NCBI GenBank assembly: GCA_900318255.1
Contig: ONJX01000003.1
Location: 1 to 64,000 of the forward strand
Source of the DNA: an uncultured Prevotellaceae bacterium
GTDB lineage: Bacteria; Bacteroidota; Bacteroidia; Bacteroidales; Muribaculaceae
Direction: 5' to 3'
Length of the DNA: 64,000 nucleotides
The notes under the pieces were generated by a model. That model searched no databases. It was not told the DNA's origin and worked only from the letters and a program-made list of their open reading frames with translations. Within the stretch, counting starts at the first letter, position 1. The number at the start of each line of letters is the position of its first letter. Of the stretch, positions 7,516 through 16,125 are shown piece by piece. A program made the translations under genes and the position numbers.

Positions 7516-8706
7516 ATGAAAACCTACAAATCATTCACAGCTTTAGTGTTAATTGCAGCACTGCTCGCCTCTTGCTCTGGCAAGAAGGACAAGAAGGGTC
7601 AAAATGTTGATGAGACTCCACTGGTAGAGTTGCAGAGCGTTCACAGCGAGGACGTTGAAGAGTTGAGCGAATACACCGCCACAGTAGAAGCCTTCAAGAC
7701 TAACAACATCTCGTCTTCAACAGGAAACCGCATCAAGCGCATTCTCGTTGATGTGGGTAGTAATGTGAGAGCCGGACAGGCAGTTGTAATACTCGACAAT
7801 GTGACGGCAGTAAACCAAGAGAGCGCCATTGCTGGGCAAAGGGCTGGGGTTGAGAACCAAGCCGCTGCTCTCGCCAGTCAAGAAGCGGCTCTCAAGAGCG
7901 AGGAAATCAACCTTGCCCGACAAAGAAAAGACCTCGACCGTGCCAAGGAACTGGTGAAAATTGGTGGAGGCACTCAGCAAGCTGTTGACCAGCTGCAAGC
8001 CGCCTACGACGCTGCGCAAGAGTCGCTCAAAGCACGCAAGCGCGCGCTCGAGGCCAGCAAAGCATCGCTCGATGCTAGCCGCACCTCGCTAGGTGCTAGT
8101 CAGCGTTCTATGCAGACCGTGCAGGAAAACACCGTCCTCACCAGCCCCATCAGCGGTGTGGTGAGCGCCCGCAACTACGATTCTGGCGACCTGCCTATGG
8201 GTCCCATCCTCACCATCCAGCAGATGAACCCCCTCAAGGTCATCGTCAACGTAAACGAGGAAGAGTTCTCAAAAATCAAGAACGGCATGCCCGTGACTGT
8301 GACTCTCGATGCTGTGCCCGATGAGACGTTTAACGGCTCGGTCTATCTCATCCACCCCGAAATCAACCAGCAGACGCGCACCTTCCAGGTGGAGGTGACC
8401 ATCAGCAACGGCGCTGGCAAGGTGAGCGCAGGAATGTTTGCACGCGTCAAGTTCAACTATGGCTCTGAAAAACACATCGTTGTCCCCGACAGGGCCATCG
8501 TCAAGATGCAAGGCTCGGGCAAGCGATTTGTGTATGTATATAAAGACAACGGCACTGTGGCCTATACCGAGGTAGAACTCGGCATGCGCATTGGCGACCG
8601 TTACGAAATCTTGAGTGGACTTAACGACGGCGACCGTGTGGTAATCGCCGGCCAGTCAAGGCTCTCGGATGGAGCCAAAGTGAAGCTCAACGACAAGAAA
8701 CAATAA
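7516..8706 (+). CDS. RND efflux periplasmic adaptor (HlyD/AcrA family) lipoprotein
   Basis: Membrane-fusion protein that joins the inner-membrane RND pump to the TolC channel. Signal peptide II with lipobox LLASC (Cys about residue 20) followed by SGKKDKK. Then comes a barrel-sandwich/lipoyl half (RIKRILVDVGSNVRAGQAVVILDN), a long alpha-hairpin rich in A/Q/S/L (about residues 105-200), the second lipoyl half (TVLTSPISGVVSARNYDSGDL) and beta-barrel and membrane-proximal domains. The 396-residue length is normal. Two bp after tolC and 67 bp before the pump gene. Confidence 0.93.
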   Translation: MKTYKSFTALVLIAALLASCSGKKDKKGQNVDETPLVELQSVHSEDVEELSEYTATVEAFKTNNISSSTGNRIKRILVDVGSNVRAGQAVVILDNVTAVNQESAIAGQRAGVENQAAALASQEAALKSEEINLARQRKDLDRAKELVKIGGGTQQAVDQLQAAYDAAQESLKARKRALEASKASLDASRTSLGASQRSMQTVQENTVLTSPISGVVSARNYDSGDLPMGPILTIQQMNPLKVIVNVNEEEFSKIKNGMPVTVTLDAVPDETFNGSVYLIHPEINQQTRTFQVEVTISNGAGKVSAGMFARVKFNYGSEKHIVVPDRAIVKMQGSGKRFVYVYKDNGTVAYTEVELGMRIGDRYEILSGLNDGDRVVIAGQSRLSDGAKVKLNDKKQ

Positions 8707-8773
8707 TAGGCTTTCTCCTCCCCCACACACCTTTCAATAATAAAATACTGTAAACATCATAATTTAACCTTTT

Positions 8774-11700
8774 ATGAGTCTTTATTCCAGTTCGGTGAAA
8801 CGCCCGGTAACAACAATCCTCATCTTTGTGGCGGTTGTGATTCTGGGTCTGTTCTCACTAAAGAAATTGCCCATCGACTTGATGCCCGACATCGACACTA
8901 ACACCATCATGGTGATGACGACCTATTCGGGAGCAAGTGCCGAAAATATTGAGCAAAACGTCACTCGACCGCTAGAGAACTCACTCAACTCGGTTGAGCA
9001 CCTAAAGCATATCACCTCCAACTCACGAGAGAACGTGTCGATCGTAACACTCGAGTTTGAATATGGCTATGACATCGATGTGCTCACTAACGATGTGCGC
9101 GACAAGCTTAGCATGGTCTCAAGTATGCTACCCGATGATGCTAACACCCCTATCATCTTCAAGTTCTCGACCGACATGATCCCCATTGTGCTACTCTCGG
9201 CGCAAGCCCATGAGAGTGTGCCAGGCCTTTACAAGATTCTCGACGAGAACGTTGCCAATCCCCTGGCGCGTGTCGATGGTGTGGGATCGGTATCGATTGG
9301 TGGTGCACCCAAGCGCGAAGTTCACATTTATGTTGACCCATTAAGGCTTGAGGCTTACAACTTGAGCATCGAGACCATTTCATCGCTTGTGGGTGCCGAG
9401 AACCGAAACATCCCTGGTGGCACCTTCGACATCGGCAACGAGACCTATGCCCTGCGCGTGGAGGGTGAATTTAACGACCCCAAAGAGCTCGAAAACCTCG
9501 TGGTGGGTGCATCAAATGGCGCTGCCGTACATCTGAGCGATGTGGCACGCATCGACGACTCTCTCGAGGAGCGAGCACAAGAGACCTTCACCAATGGTGT
9601 GCGTGGTGCCATGATCATCATCCAAAAGCAAAGTGGTGCTAACTCCGTGGAAATCTCTAACCGTGTGAAGCAGATTCTGCCACAGATTCAAAAGAACCTG
9701 CCCAGCGACATCAAGCTCGACTACATCGTCGATACCAGCGACAACATTCGCAACACCATCGCCTCTCTCGTTGAGACAGTGCTCTATGCTCTGCTCTTTG
9801 TGGTGATTGTGGTATTCTTCTTCCTGGGTCGATGGAGGGCTACCGTCATCATCGTGCTCACTATCCCTATCTCTCTTATTGCCTCGTTCATCTACCTCTA
9901 CGCTACGGGCAACACGCTCAACATCGTGTCGCTCTCGGCATTGTCCATTTCTATTGGTATGGTGGTTGACGATGCCATTGTGGTGCTCGAGAATATCACC
10001 ACACACATTGAGCGAGGAGCCGAGCCCAAGCAGGCGGCAGTGCATGGCACCAACGAGGTGGCAATATCGGTAATAGCTTCTACACTAACGCTCATCGCCG
10101 TGTTCTTCCCGTTGACCCTGGTAACTGGCATGACTGGTGTGCTCTTCCGTCAGCTAGGATGGATGGTGACTATCATGATGATAATCTCTACCACCGCCGC
10201 ACTGTCGCTCACACCTATGCTGTGTAGCCGCATGCTGCGACTGCAGCGCACCCAGAGCAAGCTCTTCACCAAATTCTATGGTCCCATCGAGAAAATCCTC
10301 GACAAGCTCGACGACGGCTTCGCTTGGCTGCTCACCCACTGCGTGCGTCACCGCTGGATAACATCGCTTGTGGTGCTCGGCGTCTTTATCGTTTCTATTT
10401 TCTTGATGAAGTTCGTGGGCAGTGAGTTCTTCCCCACCATGGACAACAGCCGCCTGGGTGTGAACCTTGAGTTGCCCATCGGCACTCGTGTGGAAGTTGC
10501 TAAGGACGTGTGCCAGCGTCTGCACAAAGAGTGGACCGAGAAATATCCCGAGATTCAGGTGTTCAACTACACCGTGGGCCAGGCAAGCAGCGACAACACG
10601 TGGGGTTCAATGCAGAATAACGGCTCGCACATCATCTCGATGAACATCAGGCTCGTCAACCCTAGCGACCGCGACCGCAGCATCACCGAGATTGCAGGAC
10701 TCATGCGTGAAGACCTCAAGCAGTATCCCGAGCTCAAGAAGGCGCTAGTCAACGTGGGTGGCTCGCGTGGCGGAGGCATGAGCGGACAATCTACTCTGGA
10801 TTATGAAATCTATGGCTACGACTTCGCCCAGACCGACAGCGTGGCACAGCACCTCAAGCGAGTCCTCGAGAAAGTGCGTGGCGCTGCCGACATCAACATC
10901 AGCCGCAGCGACTATCAACCCGAATATCAAGTGGATTTCGACCGCGAGAAGTTGGCACTCTATGGCCTTAACCTCTCGACAGCAGCAACCTATGTGCGCA
11001 ACCGCATCAACGGCAACACGGCAAGCTACTTCCGTGAGGACGGCGACGAGTATGACATCAAGGTGATGTATGACCCCGAGCACCGCCAGTCGCTCGAGGA
11101 TATCGAGAATATCACCCTCTACAATGCCATGGGCAATGGCATCAAGCTCAAGGAAGTGGGCAAGGTGGTGGAGCGATTCTCGCCTCCTACCATCGAGCGC
11201 AAGGACCGTGAGCGCATCATCACTGTCTCTACGGTTGTGCAGGATCGCCCCATGAGTGAAATTATCGCCGAGGCTCAGCCCGAAATCGATAAGCTCGACT
11301 TGCCACCAGGTGTGACCATTCAACTTAGTGGTTCGTTCGAGGATCAGCAAGACTCGTTTAGCGACCTGGGAATGTTGGCAATCCTTATCATCATCCTGGT
11401 TTATATCGTGATGGCATCGCAGTTTGAGTCGTTCACCTATCCAGGCATCATCATGAGCTCAATCATGTTTGCATTCTCGGGTATCGTGCTCATCCTGCTC
11501 TTGACGGGTACCAACCTCAACGTGATGTCGATGATTGGAGCCATCATGCTCATCGGTATTGTGGTTAAGAACGGTATCGTGCTCATCGACTACATCACGC
11601 TCAACCGCGAGCGAGGCATGAGCGTGCGCCGCTCGGTAATCGACGGCGGCAAGTCGCGTCTGCGCCCAGTGCTCATGACGTCGCTCACCACCATCCTGGG

Positions 11701-11902
11701 CATGGTGCCCATGGCCATTGGTTCGGGCGAGGGTGCCGAGATGTGGCGACCCATGGGTATCGCCGTGATTGGTGGCTTGACATTCTCTACCATCTTGACG
11801 CTGCTCTTCGTGCCCACAATGTACACCATCTTTGCCTACAACGGCATCAAGCGCAACCGCAATAAGATGCGCAAGGCACATGCCGAGCAAGGGAAAAAAT
11901 AA
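8774..11902 (+). CDS. RND multidrug efflux pump, inner-membrane permease (AcrB/MdtB type)
   Basis: Proton-driven exporter of the hydrophobic/amphiphilic efflux branch. 1042 residues with the expected two repeats of a six-helix bundle plus a large periplasmic loop. The N-terminus (SVKRPVTTILIFVAVVILGLFSLKKLPIDLMPDI) is the typical first helix. The TM4 proton-relay pair appears in SISIGMVVDDAIVVLENI (Asp-Asp, about residue 405), and GIVVKNGIVLIDY marks the second half. The substrate range cannot be predicted. It follows the adaptor and precedes a PII-like gene by 43 bp. Confidence 0.95.
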   Translation: MSLYSSSVKRPVTTILIFVAVVILGLFSLKKLPIDLMPDIDTNTIMVMTTYSGASAENIEQNVTRPLENSLNSVEHLKHITSNSRENVSIVTLEFEYGYDIDVLTNDVRDKLSMVSSMLPDDANTPIIFKFSTDMIPIVLLSAQAHESVPGLYKILDENVANPLARVDGVGSVSIGGAPKREVHIYVDPLRLEAYNLSIETISSLVGAENRNIPGGTFDIGNETYALRVEGEFNDPKELENLVVGASNGAAVHLSDVARIDDSLEERAQETFTNGVRGAMIIIQKQSGANSVEISNRVKQILPQIQKNLPSDIKLDYIVDTSDNIRNTIASLVETVLYALLFVVIVVFFFLGRWRATVIIVLTIPISLIASFIYLYATGNTLNIVSLSALSISIGMVVDDAIVVLENITTHIERGAEPKQAAVHGTNEVAISVIASTLTLIAVFFPLTLVTGMTGVLFRQLGWMVTIMMIISTTAALSLTPMLCSRMLRLQRTQSKLFTKFYGPIEKILDKLDDGFAWLLTHCVRHRWITSLVVLGVFIVSIFLMKFVGSEFFPTMDNSRLGVNLELPIGTRVEVAKDVCQRLHKEWTEKYPEIQVFNYTVGQASSDNTWGSMQNNGSHIISMNIRLVNPSDRDRSITEIAGLMREDLKQYPELKKALVNVGGSRGGGMSGQSTLDYEIYGYDFAQTDSVAQHLKRVLEKVRGAADINISRSDYQPEYQVDFDREKLALYGLNLSTAATYVRNRINGNTASYFREDGDEYDIKVMYDPEHRQSLEDIENITLYNAMGNGIKLKEVGKVVERFSPPTIERKDRERIITVSTVVQDRPMSEIIAEAQPEIDKLDLPPGVTIQLSGSFEDQQDSFSDLGMLAILIIILVYIVMASQFESFTYPGIIMSSIMFAFSGIVLILLLTGTNLNVMSMIGAIMLIGIVVKNGIVLIDYITLNRERGMSVRRSVIDGGKSRLRPVLMTSLTTILGMVPMAIGSGEGAEMWRPMGIAVIGGLTFSTILTLLFVPTMYTIFAYNGIKRNRNKMRKAHAEQGKK

Positions 11903-11945
11903 CAGCTAAGTGTAATCATTAACATCAAGCGAATAATAATTTAAG

Positions 11946-12239
11946 ATGAAAGCAATATTTATATCTTTCGACCAAGCTTATTACGAAAGAATCGTGGAGA
12001 TGCTCTACAAGAACGGATGCCGCGGGTTCACTGCCTTCAACGACGTGGTGGGACGAGGCTCATCGACCGGAGACCCACACTATGGCACTCACGCTTGGCC
12101 ATCGCTGGTACAAGGCATCCTCACCGTGGTCGAGGACAAGCGAGTAGATACCGTTCTCGAGAAGCTCCATGAGATGGACCTCGCCACCCCTAAGCTGGGT
12201 CTCAGGGCCTTTGTGTGGAACATCGAGAAGTCAATCTAG
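11946..12239 (+). CDS. PII-like protein associated with an RND transporter (PG0541 type)
   Basis: A 97-residue cytosolic protein. The start MKAIFISFDQAYYERIVEMLYKNGCRGFTAFNDVVGRGS resembles the ferredoxin-like beta-alpha-beta fold of PII signalling proteins, with a flexible loop (residues ~35-55: GRGSSTGDPHYGTHAWPS) where PII proteins carry the T-loop. I recognise it as the small family placed after RND pump genes in Bacteroidota (PG0541 in Porphyromonas). It lies 43 bp behind the pump gene, so co-transcription is likely. The role is unknown; a nucleotide or metal sensor acting on the pump is an inference. It lacks the uridylylated Tyr context of classical GlnB/GlnK. Confidence 0.75.
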   Translation: MKAIFISFDQAYYERIVEMLYKNGCRGFTAFNDVVGRGSSTGDPHYGTHAWPSLVQGILTVVEDKRVDTVLEKLHEMDLATPKLGLRAFVWNIEKSI

Positions 12240-12289
12240 AGCCTATTCTCCTTCACAGCCCACCGAGGGTTATATCAAAACAACCTGAA

Positions 12290-12371
12290 CAACAGGCTTA
12301 CAACACTAACAACATCATTTTTAAGACACAACTTGCCTTAAAGATGGGTTGTTAGTGTTGTTTGCCTGTTG
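12290..12371. repeat. Long inverted repeat (24-bp arms)
   Basis: Arms 12290-12313 and 12348-12371 pair over 24 bp with two central mismatches around a 34-nt loop. There is no T-run directly after either arm, so it is a poor terminator and could be an mRNA-stabilising hairpin at the 3' end of the efflux transcript or a small repeat element. Confidence 0.75.
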
Positions 12372-12445
12372 TGATTGTTGATGTATCTATTCAGCGATTG
12401 CGTCGAAGACGCTAAATGCCACCCATAACACAATAGGGTGAGACT

Positions 12446-12480
12446 GGGAGCGCGAGCGTTTAGCTTGCGCTCCCTTTCCT
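12446..12480 (+). terminator. Probable intrinsic terminator behind the efflux cluster
   Basis: A 12-bp stem (12446-12457 with 12463-12474, one G-T pair) closes a 5-nt loop and is followed by TTTCCTCT. It probably ends the tetR-to-PII-like transcript. A second AT-rich hairpin (12564-12577 with 12586-12599) follows and may act as a back-up. Confidence 0.65.
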
Positions 12481-12652
12481 CTACTCACCACAGCTCACGC
12501 AGGTTTTGATAGCTTTCACAATTGTAAAGCCACGATTTATGTGCAACATGCCCATCACACCAGCAAAGCCACATTTTGATATAAAAAAATGTGGCTTTGT
12601 TGTGATATGTGGCTTGTTAATATAAATATATTCCACATGGAGCTTCACGGGA

Positions 12653-12683
12653 TTGCTTCTTTTCAAAAATAATATTACTTTTG
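12653..12683 (+). promoter_or_regulatory. Promoter of the secreted carbohydrate-binding-like protein
   Basis: TTG (12653-12655), 20 bp, then TACTTTTG (12676-12683). A 5' untranslated region of about 85 nt is expected. Confidence 0.7.
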
Positions 12684-12775
12684 CCTATTGAAAATATTAC
12701 GATTATCAGCCATAAAATTTATCACATTATTTATAATAAACCATTTTTATAAATCAATTTTAAATCACAGAAGTT

Positions 12776-14632
12776 ATGAAGAAAACATTAACTCTCATGC
12801 TCGCGGCTGTTGCGGCATTCTCGTTGTCGGCAGCCAACTACTTCACCGTGAATGAGGCTCAACAGGGCACTCCCGTGAAGATGGAAAACGTTAAGAAGGC
12901 ACCTGCTGGCATGCAGGCCAAGATGATGGCACGCCTCGCCTCACAACTCAAAGCCACCCCCAACTTCCCGGCATCTACCCCCGACGACCTCGTGGGCGGC
13001 TACGCTTGGACCTACCGTCAGTACACTGGTGGCATGACCACTCAGCCCGACACCATCTCTAACAACTACACCTTCCAGCGCGACACCGAGGACAACGTTG
13101 ACCTGATAGGTATCAACAAGATTAGCGACACCCAGATTCGTCTCACTGGCTTCATGCCCCTCCCAATTACTGCTACAATGGGAACAACCAGTAACTACAC
13201 CACCTTCACCGTTGATGCTGATCAGGTAGTTTATAGCCATAGCACTTATGGCGACTGCTCTCTTCAGGCTGCTTGGTATTATGAGGGTGATGACACCTAC
13301 GATGCCGGCTGGTACGTTGGCGACGTCATGGGCATCCTCGTGGATGAGGGCATCGTCATGGACCCCGACGTTCACTTCTACATGGTCATCAGCAGCGGCA
13401 ACTATGCCGGCTATCGCCTGGGCTGGATCTATGAGCCGGCAAGCACCATGGTTCCTGCAACAGACTTCAACGCCATGATGAGCTTCACCTATAACAACGC
13501 CGTCTATGACTGGCCAGTTATCGCCACCGAGAACACCGACACCTATGTCGTTTCGGTTGATAACTTCGCCGGCATTGGCACCACTCCTGTAACCTTCACT
13601 CTTGCCGAAGACAAGACTTGGTCTGCCGACCAAACAGTGTTCTACACCTCGGGCGACAACAACTTCGCCTTCTATGCCATTGATGGCGAGAACTTCGTTC
13701 AGGAGACTGGCACAGGCACCGAGAAGGTGCTCACCTTCGGTCAAAACTGGACTGGCTATGACACTACCACCAACTATTGGCTGGGCGAGCGCAGTGCCAC
13801 TACTATCACCCTCATCAGCGACGAGGAGTTTGTATATCCAACTCCTGCTCCACAGCACGCCTACTACCTGATTGGTGGTTTCAATGAGTGGAACCAAGAA
13901 GCTATGATCCCATTTGTTGAGAATAACGGTGTCTACACTTTGACCTACACATTCGGTGGAGAGTTCAAGGTTAAGGACGAGGCAGGCAACTGGTGGGGCG
14001 GCGGCGTCACCCTCACTGAGGAGAACCCAAGTGTTACCCTCGTTGACGGTGGTAACCTCAATCTTGACCAGCAGGCTGAGTACACCCTCACTATCGAGAA
14101 CGGTGTTCTTACAGTATCAGGCTTCCCCGCACCACAAGTGGTTGAGTACAACGACTTCTTCGTTTGCGGCTCATTCAATGGTTGGAACCAATCAGAAGGC
14201 CTCGTAGAACTCGTTGCTAACGAGGAAGGCACTGAGTTTACAGGAACTGTTGAGTTCGAGACTAATGCCGAGTTCAAACTTATCACCCACAACCTCGCTG
14301 GTGGCTGGAAGTGGTTTGGTGGAAGCACCAATGGTGACAACTTCATGATTGGCAGCGATATGCTTGGTGTTGACATTGCCCTCGTTGATGGTTCTAACTT
14401 CCAGGTTGAGGAAGGTGGCAGCTACGACATCACCGTTAAGCAGGCAAGCAGCAAAGGTCTCCAAGAGCCTCTCACAATGGTTATCAGCAAGACTCCTACT
14501 GCAATCAGCACTATTGCTAACGATACTAAGACTGATAACGCTTACTACAACCTTATGGGTGTCAAGTTCAACGGCATGCCAAGCGTTCCTGGCATCTACA
14601 TCCACAACGGTCGTAAAGTTGTGATTAAGTAA
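12776..14632 (+). CDS. Secreted multidomain protein with SusE/SusF-like carbohydrate-binding repeats
   Basis: 618 residues with a signal peptide (MKKTLTLMLAAVAAFSLSAANYF). The first ~350 residues form a lineage-specific region I do not recognise, rich in T, D, Y and G. Then come two related modules of the starch-binding E-set type: AYYLIGGFNEWNQEAMIPF...FKVKDEAGNWWGG (about 362-405) and DFFVCGSFNGWNQSEGLVEL...FKLITHNLAGGWKWFGG (about 460-515), each with the GxFNxWNQ and W-rich marks of SusE/SusF modules. The tail YNLMGVKFNGMPSVPGIYIHNGRKVVIK resembles the short conserved ending of many Bacteroidales secreted proteins, possibly a sorting or anchoring tail. No lipobox. It stands alone between terminators, so its polysaccharide target is not indicated. 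Confidence 0.7.
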   Translation: MKKTLTLMLAAVAAFSLSAANYFTVNEAQQGTPVKMENVKKAPAGMQAKMMARLASQLKATPNFPASTPDDLVGGYAWTYRQYTGGMTTQPDTISNNYTFQRDTEDNVDLIGINKISDTQIRLTGFMPLPITATMGTTSNYTTFTVDADQVVYSHSTYGDCSLQAAWYYEGDDTYDAGWYVGDVMGILVDEGIVMDPDVHFYMVISSGNYAGYRLGWIYEPASTMVPATDFNAMMSFTYNNAVYDWPVIATENTDTYVVSVDNFAGIGTTPVTFTLAEDKTWSADQTVFYTSGDNNFAFYAIDGENFVQETGTGTEKVLTFGQNWTGYDTTTNYWLGERSATTITLISDEEFVYPTPAPQHAYYLIGGFNEWNQEAMIPFVENNGVYTLTYTFGGEFKVKDEAGNWWGGGVTLTEENPSVTLVDGGNLNLDQQAEYTLTIENGVLTVSGFPAPQVVEYNDFFVCGSFNGWNQSEGLVELVANEEGTEFTGTVEFETNAEFKLITHNLAGGWKWFGGSTNGDNFMIGSDMLGVDIALVDGSNFQVEEGGSYDITVKQASSKGLQEPLTMVISKTPTAISTIANDTKTDNAYYNLMGVKFNGMPSVPGIYIHNGRKVVIK

Positions 14633-14658
14633 TAGGCCTTAGGCCAAACAATTCTAGA

Positions 14659-14695
14659 AGGTGCATCCCAAAAAATGATGGGATGCACCTTTTTT
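14659..14695 (+). terminator. Terminator of the secreted protein gene
   Basis: A perfect 12-bp stem (14659-14670 with 14679-14690) followed by TTTTTT. Confidence 0.9.
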
Positions 14696-14705
14696 GTAAA
14701 ATATC

Positions 14706-14736
14706 TTGATATAAACCAAAAAAATCACTACCTTTG
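14706..14736 (+). promoter_or_regulatory. Promoter of hpt-adk
   Basis: TTG (14706-14708), 20 bp, TACCTTTG (14729-14736). A start here leaves about 25 nt of leader and rules out the long frame start at 14675. Confidence 0.75.
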
Positions 14737-14767
14737 CGCCAACTTTTTCAAAAAATGCCCTATCCCT

Positions 14768-15313
14768 ATGAAAGAGATCACTATCAATGGGCTCACCTTT
14801 GAGCCTTACATCTCCAGCGAGGAGATTGCCAAGCAAGTGGAGCGCGTGGCTGCCCAAGTGAAGCGAGACTGCGTTACCGAGTCCCCAATCTTTGTGTGCG
14901 TCTTAAAGGGCGCATTTATGTTTGCCGCCGACCTCTACCGTGCCATCGACATGCCGGGGAGCGAGATAGCATTCATCCGCTACAAGTCCTACTCTGGCAC
15001 TGAATCTACTGGCCAGATGAACAAAATCTTGGGACTCAATGATGATGTGGCTGGTCGTGAGGTGATTATCATTGAGGATATCGTTGACACTGGCCTTACA
15101 GCACAGGCCTTGCGTAGCGACATTGAGGCGATGAACCCCATGAGCGTTAAGATGGCAACCTTGCTCTTCAAGCCCGCATCACTAAAGCATGGCAAAGTTC
15201 CAGAGTATGTGGGCTTTGAAATTCCGCCCAAGTTCATCATTGGTTATGGGCTCGACCTTGACGAGAAAGTGAGAGGACTTAAAGAAATCTACGTCCTCAA
15301 GAAAGAAGACTAA
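14768..15313 (+). CDS. hpt: Hypoxanthine phosphoribosyltransferase
   Basis: Purine salvage enzyme that makes IMP (and GMP) from hypoxanthine (guanine) and PRPP. The PRPP-binding motif EVIIIEDIVDTGLTAQAL (about residues 99-116) and FIRYKSYSGTESTGQM are diagnostic. 181 residues from the ATG at 14768; this start is preferred because the promoter -7 box ends at 14736 and homology begins at MKEITINGLTFEPYIS. It is 29 bp upstream of adk, forming a nucleotide metabolism pair. Confidence 0.93.
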   Translation: MKEITINGLTFEPYISSEEIAKQVERVAAQVKRDCVTESPIFVCVLKGAFMFAADLYRAIDMPGSEIAFIRYKSYSGTESTGQMNKILGLNDDVAGREVIIIEDIVDTGLTAQALRSDIEAMNPMSVKMATLLFKPASLKHGKVPEYVGFEIPPKFIIGYGLDLDEKVRGLKEIYVLKKED

Positions 15314-15342
15314 ACGTTTAACTCATTAATTACCATAAAATT

Positions 15343-15918
15343 ATGCTAAATATAGTTATTTTTGGTGCTCCTGGCTCGGGCAAGGGCACACAGAGCGAGA
15401 ACCTCATTGCTAACTACAAGTTGTTCCACATCTCCACTGGCGACGTGCTGCGCGACCACATCAAGCGAGGCACCGAGCTGGGCAAGACAGCCAAGCAGTA
15501 TATCGACCAGGGACAGCTCATACCCGACGAGCTCATGATAGGCATCCTGGCACAAGTAATCGACGACAACAAAGAGCAAGCGCAAAACGGCGTGATCTTC
15601 GACGGCTTTCCACGCACGATTCCACAGGCCGAGGCACTGGAGACATTGCTCAACGAGCGCGGCACCTGCGTGAGCGCTGTAATTGGCCTTGAGGTGCCTG
15701 AGCAGGAGCTCATCGACCGCCTCGTAAAACGAGGACAGATGAGCGGACGCAGCGACGACAACGAAGAGACCATCAAGAAACGCCTCGATGTGTATCACAA
15801 CCAGACGTCGCCACTGCAGGCCTTCTACAAGGAGAAAGGCCTCTACCATGCCATCAAGGGAATTGGCACCATCGACGGCATCTTCCAAGACATAAAAGCC
15901 GCCATCGACGCTATTTAG
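15343..15918 (+). CDS. adk: Adenylate kinase
   Basis: Interconverts ATP + AMP and 2 ADP. P-loop GAPGSGKGTQ at residues 8-17, AMP-binding text STGDVLRDHIKRGTELG, and DGFPRTIPQAEAL. 191 residues: the short-LID form, without the four-cysteine zinc finger of Gram-positive enzymes (the LID is KRGQMSGRSDDNEETIKKRL). Likely co-transcribed with hpt. The stop is followed at once by an 8-nt tandem array. Confidence 0.95.
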   Translation: MLNIVIFGAPGSGKGTQSENLIANYKLFHISTGDVLRDHIKRGTELGKTAKQYIDQGQLIPDELMIGILAQVIDDNKEQAQNGVIFDGFPRTIPQAEALETLLNERGTCVSAVIGLEVPEQELIDRLVKRGQMSGRSDDNEETIKKRLDVYHNQTSPLQAFYKEKGLYHAIKGIGTIDGIFQDIKAAIDAI

Positions 15919-16117
15919 AGAACAAGAGAACAAGAGGACAAGAGAACAAGAGGACAAGAGAACAAGAGGACAAGAGAACAAGAGAACAAGAGGACAAGAG
16001 AACAAGAGGACAAGAGAACAAGAGGACGAGAGAACAAGAGGACGAGAGGACTAGGTTAAGTGTGTTGCGATGCCATCGCAACATACTCTTAACTCTTAAC
16101 ACTTAACACTTAACTAT
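15918..16117. repeat. 8-nt tandem array followed by 7-nt array between adk and hemW
   Basis: About 16 units alternating AACAAGAG and GACAAGAG (with GACGAGAG towards the end) fill 15918-16051. After a short spacer containing TGCGATGCCATCGCA (a small palindrome, about 16066-16080) comes a 7-nt array TAACTCT/TAACACT (16089-16115). The octamer array is pure purine except for C on the plus strand. No spacers, so not a CRISPR. It is unusual in abutting the adk stop codon. Confidence 0.9.
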
Positions 16118-16125
16118 ATGACACC

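Larger units (their letters stand above)
12240..12775. other. 535-bp non-coding stretch behind the efflux cluster
   Basis: No convincing gene. It holds, from left to right, a long inverted repeat (12290-12371), a GC-rich hairpin followed by T-rich sequence (12446-12480), an AT-rich hairpin (12564-12599) and the promoter of the next gene (12653-12683). Short frames on either strand here run through these hairpins and look accidental. Confidence 0.7.

Noticed and set aside
12941..13897. 318-codon minus-strand frame inside the secreted protein gene
   Set aside because: Antisense to a gene with a clear signal peptide, promoter and terminator; no family features.
15918..16051. CRISPR-like repeat array
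   Set aside because: The units are contiguous 8-mers with no spacers and no cas genes in the window.
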